A DNA stretch of 64,000 bases from Taxillus chinensis (taxonomy: Eukaryota; Streptophyta; Magnoliopsida; Santalales; Loranthaceae): NCBI GenBank assembly GCA_023512835.1, contig CM042088.1:14252078-14316077 (forward strand), written 5' to 3'. Below are positions 33,921-43,128 of this stretch, one piece after another. Every line of letters begins with the position of its first letter. Positions within the stretch are counted from its first letter, which is position 1. Under the pieces are notes generated by a model that saw only the letters and a list, made by a program, of their open reading frames with translations, was not told where the DNA came from and ran no database searches. The position numbers were made by a program, and so were the translations under genes.

Positions 33921-36530
33921 ATGGCACCCAGAACCTGTCTTTCCAGCGTCAATCCCGGCCATCTGGTCGATTGGAGCGCTATCTCCAACCCTCCGGACTG
34001 GTTTTTCCATATTCGCCCTCTTCTAGAAGCCTCTCACATACTCGACTTGATCTCCAATCCTGTCGATCTTCTTGTAGACGACATTCTCGAGTACTACCAA
34101 TGGATCCGCTGTACCACCGACTCCATCATCTCCTATGTTCGCGGTGAATCCATCCTCATTACCCCCGACGTTCTCCGCGCTGCTCTCAGCCTACCCCTCG
34201 GTGAACCACAGCGCCCCGATGCCGATCCCATGGCGGCTTCCATGGGTTGCACCTATAAAGGCAAGGAATACAAGGTGAAGTCCTTCCAAGGCCGCTATCG
34301 CTGTATGGCGGTCATACTGAGTCGCTGTTTACTGGCTCGCACTTCCGCTCTGGACTCTGTTCCATACGATCTTCTTCTAGCCATGTACGGCGTTTTTGAA
34401 GGTCTTCTGATGGACTGGGGGACGTTTCTGTTCTGACTACTACAGACTGGACCAAAGAACCTTTCCTTCGGGTGCATCCTTAGCATTGTCTTTCGGCATC
34501 TTCATCCAGACCATTTCACCCGCTCTGATGCTGTTTCATTTCCTCCGGCTTATTACCTTCGTTATCTTATGCCTGATGGGAACATGACAGCCCGTCGTCC
34601 CTCTGCGGCTCTCCGCCTTCTCCCTGCCACGGAACAACAAGGTAGTTCTGTTGGTGACCCCTCCGACAGCCATGCCCCTGACGCCAGCTCCGCTCACCGA
34701 TCCTCCTGGATTCGGTCCGTTGCTGGACCCTCTATTTCTCGGGCCTCCCAGCACAGCGTCCGTGCCAAACCCTCCGAGGTTGCGGGGCCATCTCAGTGCA
34801 GTGCCCCTAGAGCTGTTTCTTCAGCCCCTTCTGCTGCGGATGTCCCCACCCCCTCCACTTCCGCTGTTGCTGCCGCGGTTGATACCGCCGATTGCTGCCG
34901 CATTTGCTGATGTCCCGGAATCTATTCCGGAAACTCCTTTGCCTCCCCTACCTCAACCCCGAGATTACCTTGACCATCTCTCCGCTGACACCTTAACGGA
35001 CCTTTGGCTCCGTTTCAGCCTTGCCCACACCGCCTCCATTCCTGACACCGACCTCCGGGTGTTTTACACTCGCCATACTCAATCCCCGGAGACCATGATC
35101 ATCTGGAATTTGGACCAAGGCTTTCTTACGCTGGCCTCCATTTCAGATGTGCCGTTCCCTAACCCCTCCAGCCCGGTCCATGCTGCACGGAGTCCTTCTC
35201 CTGCTAAGGCTGGACCTTCTTCTCCTACTGTTGACATTCCCGTCGTTGACCTATCTGGTCAAAGCGGGTCCGCTGCTCCGGATGCCTCTGCTGCTCCGGA
35301 TGCTCCTTCTGCTGCTGCCACTGATACTCCTGCGGACTCCTCTGCCCAGCGCACTGCTGCTCCTATTCATGTGGGGAGTCCTCCAAAGCTCCAGAGTTGG
35401 TCCTTGGGCGTGCTTCTTTTGGCACGGTCCAGTCCGACGCTGTGCTCTCCGCCCAGCTGGACTGCCACACCCAAGCTCATAGCGCCCAAATATCCGCCAT
35501 CGCCGCCAAGGTTGATGCTCTTGGCGCCCAACTCCTCTCCGCCCTCACCGACTCCTCCACCTCCATGGAACAGAAGATGGACCTCGTCGCCTCGTCCGTC
35601 CACTCCTTGTTTACCTCCTTCGCGGACCTGGCGCACATGATGGCTCGCCCTCCCGTTGCTCCCCGGCGATCTGCCAAACCGGGGGAAAGAGTGTCATCTG
35701 ATCCTTCTGCTACTCCTGCATCACAAACCTCCACTCATGCTGAGAAGCGGCCTGCCTCTTCATTGCTTTAGGGAGTTCAAATCCCCAAACGTAGCCGCTT
35801 CTCTCAGTCAAGCTCCTCAAGTGCAGCTCTTCCTCCATCCTCTCCATCCGCAGCTGACACCTTCCTCCCATCATATGCGGCGTGTGACCCTCTTGATGCG
35901 GACGGAAGCGTGCGTAAGGCAATGCTTTCCTATGCTGCATCTTCTACCGAGAGAAGATGTCTCTCTGACCTGTACCCCTTCTCCCCGAATGAAATTCGGA
36001 CCCTTTGTTCGGAGAAAGGCCTCTTTACAACAGACGACATTGACAACTTCTCTAGGGCTGCTAAAATGGAGATGAGGCTTTTTCCATCTTTGTACAAGGA
36101 TGGCCACTTGTTTGAAGTTCTGCCGTGCTGGAATGAGAGCTATCTTCCCAGTATAGATATCATTCAGTCCTTTATCGAAGGAACTGCTGAGGATAGCAAG
36201 CCATGGAGAACTCTCTCAACTATCCTCATTCCGTACCAGATCATGTCGCCACATTTCATGATGGCTGTCTTCATGATTCAGTCCAAACAGATGATTCTGA
36301 TTGATTCTCATCAGATTGTGGAGCAGTATGTAAGAAAGAATCAATGGGAACCACTGTGTCTCAGATTGACTAAAGCTGTGAAGAAAGCCGAATTATATAA
36401 AAAGTTGGGCATCACTCCTTTGAGACCAATTGAGAAGCTGAAGGCGACATTCCGGGGCAAGAAGCAAGTGCCACAACAGCCAGATGGAGATAGCTGCAGA
36501 GCCTTTGTCTGTTACTTCATCAAGTGTAAG
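33921..36530 (+). pseudogene. Element G ORF2: Ulp1-like accessory protein (broken)
   Basis: ATG at 33921 (MAPRTCLSSVNPGHLVDW). N-terminal domain of about 190 residues (ILDLISNPVDLLVDDILEYY, ITPDVLRAALSLPLG, YDLLLAMYGVFE) resembling the plant transposon-associated domain; then an Ala/Pro/Ser-rich linker with DYLDHLSADTLTDLWLRF; a helical segment (SMEQKMDLVASSVHSLFTSF); and the C48 domain with His (36252-36254, SPHFMMAVF), Asp (36303-36305, ILIDSHQ), Gln and Cys (36495-36497, PQQPDGDSCRAFVCYF). Breaks: TGA 34434, frameshifts near 34900 and 35390, TAG 35769. The 3' end is fused to the truncated LTR at a shared AGTGTAAGAGAG, so the last residues are lost. Cys is followed by Arg rather than the common Gly. 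Confidence 0.8.
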
Positions 36531-36714
36531 AGAGTTTTGTTTCTATTCTGTTGTATTTATCTTTTGATAATAAAACAAAATACTTCCACTATCTGGCTAT
36601 CTTCCGCAGTGATTCTTTCACTTAACTAGATAAGTGTTTGTGTCATAAGAGAATAGAAAGAGTTTCGATAAGAGCCTATTCACCCCCCCCCCTCTAGGCT
36701 CCAAGGGACCATCA
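36522..36714 (+). repeat. Element G 3' LTR, last 190 bp only
   Basis: Matches the final 200 bp of the 5' LTR (from 26281) and ends GGGACCATCA at the TSD. The PPT and the first 1.2 kb of the LTR are missing. The C run is shorter than in the 5' LTR. Confidence 0.9.
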
Positions 36715-36719
36715 CAAAC

Positions 36720-39377
36720 ATTATGTCAGGTTTGCTTGCTGTCAGGTACAGCAAGGATCCAATCATGCTTCTGTATTCTGAGATATCCACCTCCTTGCCT
36801 GCTTCATCCATATCCAGTTTGGCGTTTGTAGGAATGGAGTTTTCATGTGTGTCACATCAATCATCTTAAACTTCTTCAGTATCTCCTTTGTGTATTTGGT
36901 TTGACCGATAAAAATCCCATCCTCCAACTGCTTGACCTCCAATCCAAGGCAGAATGAGAGTTCTCCCATCATACTCATTTCATATTCAGTTTTCATTAGA
37001 TGAGAGAAGTCTTCACATTGCTTTTTGTCCCTTGATCCGAAAATGATGTCATCCACATAAATTTGGACTATTAAGGGTGATCCTTTCCCTTCCTTGAGAA
37101 ACAGTGTGGGGTCAATCTTGCCTTTTCTGAACTTATTCTTGATCAGAAACTTTGACAATGTTTCATACCACGTTCTGGGAGCTTGCTTTAGTCCATAAAG
37201 ACCCTTTTTCAGTTTGTATACTTCGTGCTCTTGGTTTGGCTTTAAAAATCCAGGTGGTTATTCAACATAGACTTCTTTTTGGAGGTCTCCATTCAAGAAA
37301 GCACTTTTGACATCCATCTGATAAACTTTGAAGTCCTTGAATGTTGCATATGCTAAGAACATGCAAATGGCCTCCAGTCTAGCAACTGGTGCAAACGTTT
37401 CATCATAGTCGATTCCTTCTTCTTGTCTGTATCCTTTTTCAACCAGTCTGGTCTTGTTTCTGATTACAACACCATCTGCATCAAGTTTGTTTCTGAAAAT
37501 CCATTTCACACCAATGACTTGCTGTGATCTAGGCTTGTTGGCCAACTCCCATACTTTCTGTCTTATGAACTGATTTAATTCTTCTTGCATCGCATCAATC
37601 CAATGGTGATCCTGCAATGCATCATCAATTGATTTTGGCTCCACTTGTGATAGGAAACACATATACAGATTTTCATGAAGTGTGGGAGCCCTTATTTTAA
37701 CTCGTGCAGCAGGATCTCCAATTATCAGTTCAGGAGAGTGGTCCTTTGACCTTCTTCTTGCCTTTGGAAGGTCTTCTCTTTCTTCATGATGAATACCCAA
37801 TTGCTCAATGTCAAGTTGTTGAGCTGGTAGAGGTGGCAGAGTCTGAACAGGTTGAATGTTAGATTCATGATTTTCTACTGATTTTTGACTTGGTTCCTCA
37901 CCAACCAGTTCAGCTCTATGTTTATCAGGTTCAGGTGCATCTTCCCTTATTTCTGTTGTAGTGGGATTATCTGTCTCTCGGTCTTCTACAATGACAATGT
38001 CCTGCACTTCATTTACATTTGGGTCTCCTTTCTGCATTCCATGGTTAGTCTCATCAAAAGAAACATGAATAGACTCTTCAACAACTTTGGTTCTTCTATT
38101 AAATACACGATAAGCCTTGCTAGTCATGGAATATCCAACAAGATATCCATCATCTGATTTGGCATCAAACTTGTTCAAGTAATCCTTGCCATTGTTCAGA
38201 ATGTAGCAAGTAGACCCGAAGATCCTTAGGTGACCAATGTTTGGTCTCCTTCCCTTCCATAACTCATAGGGTGTTTTCATGGCTCTTTTGTTAATTAGAG
38301 TTCTGTTTTGTACATAACAAGCAGTGGCAACAGCTTCAGCCCATAGGGATTTTGGGAACTGAGCTCCTGTCAACATGGTTCTAGCTGCTTCAACTATTGT
38401 TCGATTCTTTCTTTCAGCCACTCCATTTTGTTGTGGCGTTCTTGGTGCTGAGAAATTATGATGGATACCATGTTCAGTACAAAACTCTAACATATCAAAA
38501 AATTCAAATTCTTTGCCATGATCGCTATGAATGTATTTAATAGAAAGACTCTTAACATTTGTGACCCAATTGAAGAGTTCAATAAGATTCTCAAATGTTT
38601 CAGTTTTGGTTATCTGAAACATGACCCATGTGTATCTAGTATAGTCATCTCCTACTGCAAGAAAGTATCATGCACCAGATAAGGAAGACACATTTATTGG
38701 TCCACATAGGTCCATGTGCAGAAGTTCGAGTGGTTGTGTGATTGATGTTTTATCTACACTCTTAAAAGAATGTTTAACCTGTTTACCCAGCTGGCAATCC
38801 CTACAAGGGTGTTCTTTCTCATAAACATGCTTGGGTAAGCCCTCAGCCAAATCAATAGATGCCAGTGTAGACATAGTCTTAAAGTTTAAATGGTCAAATC
38901 TCTTGTGCCACAACCAACTAATGTCAGGTGAAGCTTTGGACATAAAAGAAATTGGTTCATCAGATTGAGCATTACCAAAGACCAAATGTAGACATTGCCT
39001 TGTCTATGCCCATTTAGTTTCACCGCTTTCGAGACGGGGTCCATCACTGTGCAGGTGTGTTTAGTGAACAAAACTTCATAACCCTTGTCACACAATTGAC
39101 TTATGCTCAACCGGTTATGTTTAAGACCTTGAACAATAGATACATTTTGAATTGAAATAGAACCATTAGAGAGAGTACCCTTACCAACAATCTTACCCTT
39201 TTTATTGTCCCCGAAAGTGACAAATGAAGCTACAACCTCCCTTATCTCACTCAATAGAGAGGCATCATTTGTCATGTGCACCGAACAGGCACTGTCATGA
39301 TACCACTGGCTGGAATTGATCTTTTGTTTTCGGTGGCTGCTTTCAGCTTCAGGTACCTGTTCCTACACAATAAGCAA
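36720..39377 (-). pseudogene. Element E pro-pol: protease to RT
   Basis: Minus-strand continuation of the RNase H part at 24434-25040. In sense order: degenerate protease near 39290, integrase zinc region (LWHKRFDHLNF, CRDCQLGKQ), integrase core ([30 protein letters not shown]), RT ([31 protein letters not shown]) and YVDD (37048-37059). A 454-codon open stretch spans 38622-37258. Breaks include a CGA-to-TGA stop at 38668, a CAA-to-TAA stop at 37258 and frameshifts near 38900 and 36840. VAKGYRQ is changed to VEKGYRQ. The gene ends at the G insertion. Confidence 0.9.
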
Positions 39378-41081
39378 CTAAGTCTTGGGGGCCCAATTAA
39401 GATTGGGCTTTGGGTAAGTGAAAGCTGCAGTTGACAGTTTAGGTTTCCAATAAGAAGGGACAGATTTAACTTTCCATGCTAATTTTGGTGATCCTTCATT
39501 AGATTTGTTAGCAGGATTAATCTTCAGATTTTATGCACATTTTCTTTCCTTATTGTTATCTTTGGCAGCCTTAGTAGGCACAGGTTTGACAGATTTCTTC
39601 ACAGGCTTGGTCTTTAAGTCTTTTGAATGGGTAGCTGTGTGTGCCTGATTAGTTTCTTCCTATCAGAGCTGTTGTTGCATTGCAGATTTTTAGAGAAATT
39701 CAGCTATTTCAGGTTTACCCTGATTTCCGTGGCAATCTCCTTCCTTAGATACTCAGGGTAGAATCTGAACTGATAGGAGAGGTGTCCAACTTCACAACAG
39801 ATGGGGCATTTAACAGGTTTGGGTGGAACACTCTGTCTCAAGGGTTTTGCTAGAGTGTTAAGAGGTTTCCTAGGTTTTCTCACATATCCTAGACCGTTCT
39901 TAACTCTACCATCACATGTCCTAGGTTTTGCTGGATGAACCAGTCTCAATAGTAGTGTGTCTACTTGGTTTTGTCTCTGAGATAACTACACCCTTACCCT
40001 TGCATTGGGATGTAGAGGACAAGTTGATTGAGGGTTCAGCTTTTAGTTCTATCTTGGCAACTACTGTATCACTGTCCTGAGATGCAACAGTACCCAGGTC
40101 TTTGAGTTCGGGTGTTACTGGTTTGGGTGAACTACCAACAGCCATTGGTACCTCCTTTCCACAATCAACGAGCACACTGCCAGCAAGAACAAAGCTAGCA
40201 AGACACTTGGTCTATACAGGGTAAGTCTGGGCCTTGGCTATTTGGTCTTCAGAGAAACCTAGACCTAAGGCTAGACCTTTAACATCTGGAGTGGTCCTAA
40301 AGTGGGCTGCAATCTCAGCAGAGTCTTGCCACTTTTTACTGTTTTGTTTTTTTTCTCCAGTTCAGCTTTGGTTTCAGCTAGTTCCTTTTCCAGCCTATCG
40401 ATGTCTTTATTAGCCATTTTTAGTTGTCCAGCTTTGTCCAAAAGATCATCGTGTGTGCTTCTCATCTCACTCATTTCAGCTCTTAATCTTCTCTTTGTTC
40501 TTTCATAATCATCTATAGAGTCTCTATATTCACATGAAAGCTATTCCAATTAAAATATTATCTCTCTTTGTCATCTTTCATAGGAAGAAATTGTTCCTCT
40601 ATTTCTTTAAGAGCTCTATAGGTATCTTCATATTCAATGTAGAGCTGTTCATAAGTTCTTACCTTGAGGGGAGGTGAATGGTCAGCCATGAAGCAGATGA
40701 GACCTTTTTCCTTCTTCTCCTCATTAGAAGATTCTTCTTCCTCCTCAGTTTCACTGTTGAACTTATTTGTGACAAGAGCCTTCTTCCTCTTGTCATCCTT
40801 TCTATTCGAGGAGCCTCTAGTCTTCTTCTTCTGCTCAGCTGCCTCCTTTTTCTCCCTCTTCAGCTTGTAACAGTCGGCAACGAAGTGGCCGGGCTTGTTG
40901 CAGTGGTAGCATTGCAACTTCTCCTTATCCTTTCCCTTAGAGAAGGATGAGGACGACTGCCTTGCTTTTCTCCTGTAGTTCCCCCTTCTCTTCAACAATT
41001 TCTTGATTAGAAATGCCACTTCTTCATCTGAGGCACTATCTGAGCCAAGTTCATCAGCTTCATCTTCTTCCTCTTCTGAGG
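39378..41081 (-). pseudogene. Element E gag, 5' end deleted
   Basis: Sense order from the truncated start: acidic ELGSDSASDEEVAFLIKKLL, basic stretch, zinc knuckle CYHCNKPGHFVADC, a coiled coil (EYEDTYRALKEIEEQF, IDRLEKELAETKAELEKK), a second knuckle CPICCEVGHLSYQF whose last Cys is Phe, and a stop (39378-39380) at the place where H and G also stop. The first part of gag is missing: at about 41081 the sequence jumps into the LTR (GGGTGAATAGAC), removing the PBS. Frameshifts near 40550, 40270 and 39920 break it further. Confidence 0.85.
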
Positions 41082-41218
41082 GGGTGAATAGACTTTCTTT
41101 GTGTGCGGAAGCTAGACTGTTAGCTGGTTTTGGATTCCTCTATAGATGACTATGATGGAAGTATTTATGGAGATTACGACAGTAGTATTGTGAGGATAAC
41201 ATGAGTGATGATGAACTA
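41082..41218 (-). repeat. Element E 5' LTR, inner fragment
   Basis: Matches 8815-8950 of E's 3' LTR and stops at AACTA (41214-41218), the left TSD of H. The rest of this LTR continues at 55797. Confidence 0.85.
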
Positions 41219-42714
41219 TGTAGGTCCCAAAGTGAGTCTAGAGGGGGGGTGAATAGACTTTCTTCGTTTACGGAAGCTAGGCTGTTAGCTGGTTTTGGAT
41301 TCCTCTACAGATCACTATGATGGAAGTATTTATGGAGTCGATCTTGGCCATACTGCATATTTGGCATGCAGTCGATCTTGGCCGTTCATCCGTGGATGGT
41401 ATTTGGCAGCAATTAATGTGTCATTAATGCGCTCAACTACTCGGGACGGTGCAGACTTGTTGTACAAACCCTAGCTGACAATATCGCTAATATCGCTAAG
41501 TGGTTGTGTTTAGGGTTATAAATTTGCCTCGGAGGTAGATGCCTCATAGGTTTGGTGACTCGAAAATTTCAGTTAGAACCTGTTGAAAGTGGCGAAGGTT
41601 TGCTTCAGGCTTTACCGCGTTTCTGCGAGTCTACGACTCATATCTTCGAGTCTCCGAGGTTAGAGTTTAGGTTGGATTAGTCTTTTGTGTCACTCTATTA
41701 ACTGAAGTCTACGACTCTGTGAGTCTACGACTGCGACTCTTCGAATGGCACTTAGAGTGACTTCTTCGAGTTCAGCTAATCAACCTGTTATTGTAGCTAT
41801 GAGTCTACGATTCTAGTTCTGCGGGTCTACGATCTTCGAGTCTCTCAGTCTACTATATTTGACTAAGTGGTCTGAAAATCTTCGACTCTACGAGTTTTCA
41901 ACTTCGCTTTTCTTCCTTAGTATTTCAGAGGCTCATAAACTAAGTTCCTGTATAGCTACGACCCTTTAGGTACAACTCTCCGTCATCGATCTCCGAGTCT
42001 GGAAGTGTTGGCAATTTCTCTATAGTGACTGTGTCCCTTAAGTCTACAAGTCTACGACTCTACGACCCTTGAGTTACAGTTTCATTTGTTTGCCAGTCTT
42101 TATAGCATCGACTCTTCGACCTTCAACCTACGAGTCTACGAGTCCAGTTTTCTTAACAGTGTTCGATGGCTTCGACTCTACGACTTTCAATCTACGAGTC
42201 TACAAGTCCGGTTTTCTTTACACTGTTTGAAGGCTTCGACTCTGCGACTTTCGATCTACGAGTCTACGAGTCCTATTTTCTTAACAGTGTTCGAAGGTTT
42301 CAGCCCTATGACTCTACGAGTCTTCGAGTCTAGTGATAATTGAAGTTCTGTTAATTGACTTAAGTATTTATGGGGACTCTACGAGTCTATGAGTCTATGA
42401 GTCATTTAGCTTTGGTTACTGTTCTTAACACTTCTTCGACTCTACGAGTCTTCGAGCTTATTGACACTTACAGTAACACTCTCTTTTCCGTACTGTGACT
42501 CTGCGACCTTCGACCTTGGATCTACGAGTCGCAATGTTCTGTCACTGTTTCACAAGTCTCCAGACTCTACGAGTCTCAGAGTCTCTTGTCAATACGTCCT
42601 ATGATAGTTTCACTTCTACGAATTTTGAATCTTCGACCCTACGACCTTCGGTTCTTCGAGTCTCCAGACTTAGACTATATTTTGGCAGCTTCATCAAATC
42701 CTATATTTCCAACA
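41219..42714 (-). repeat. Element H 3' LTR (1,496 bp, internally deleted)
   Basis: Plus-strand ends TGTAGGTCCC and TTTCCAACA. It lacks about 540 bp present in the 5' LTR (about 53850-54390); at the deletion TCGATCTTGGCC occurs twice about 35 bp apart. It includes the GACTC/GAGTC minisatellite (41618-42700). Confidence 0.9.
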
Positions 42715-42726
42715 TTCTCTCCCTAC
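42715..42726 (-). other. Element H polypurine tract
   Basis: On the minus strand GTAGGGAGAGAA directly precedes TGTTGGAAAT, the start of the 3' LTR. Confidence 0.85.
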
Positions 42727-42912
42727 TTAATGTAAGCTGACACCAGGTAAATACATGAAGTCTGAGACTACGAATTCGATGGGCAATTTTAGGTATTAGA
42801 GGATGTCTTTGCATATAAAGAATTTGAAGGTAAGGAGTTCAACAGTTCAAAGAGACACACTTCTCTCCCCCGTAGGCATGAAAGCTGCGTTAGCTGGCTC
42901 CTGTCAGAGATA

Positions 42913-42955
42913 ACTCCCCCTACGAGCTTGCTCCCCCTGAGAAATACTCCCCCTT
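42913..42955 (-). repeat. Triple PPT-like array in H
   Basis: Three AGGGGGAG motifs on the minus strand at about 20-bp spacing. Same array as in E (10933-10975). A further single motif lies at 47305-47315 after pol. Confidence 0.75.
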
Positions 42956-43128
42956 TCTGGGGTGAGGAACAAGAACCAGAACATAAACCGTATGGGAGCA
43001 AGGAAAGGGAGCACAGAACAGTAGGCAGCATAGCAAAGACAAACAGAAAAGATAATGAATAAACAGTAAGTACACAGAAAAGTGAAAAGTATGAAATGCA
43101 GTGTACAGGGAATTAGAGTATAGGACAG

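Larger units (their letters stand above)
25036..36719 (+). mobile_element. Element G: Sirevirus-like copia element with Ulp1 ORF2
   Basis: G occupies 25041-36714 (11.7 kb) and is flanked by CAAAC (25036-25040 and 36715-36719). It has a full 5' LTR, PBS, gag-pro-pol in one frame except for a frameshift near 29013, a 1.7 kb spacer, ORF2, and only the last 190 bp of the 3' LTR. It inserted into E's pol in opposite orientation. Family D/G differs from E/H in LTR sequence but shares gene order. It keeps the longest open frame in the window. Confidence 0.9.

Noticed and set aside
40664..40950. Phe/Leu/Ser-rich ORFs antisense to gag (also 52400-52675)
   Set aside because: They are the complement of Glu/Lys-rich acidic gag segments and occur in both E and H for that reason only.
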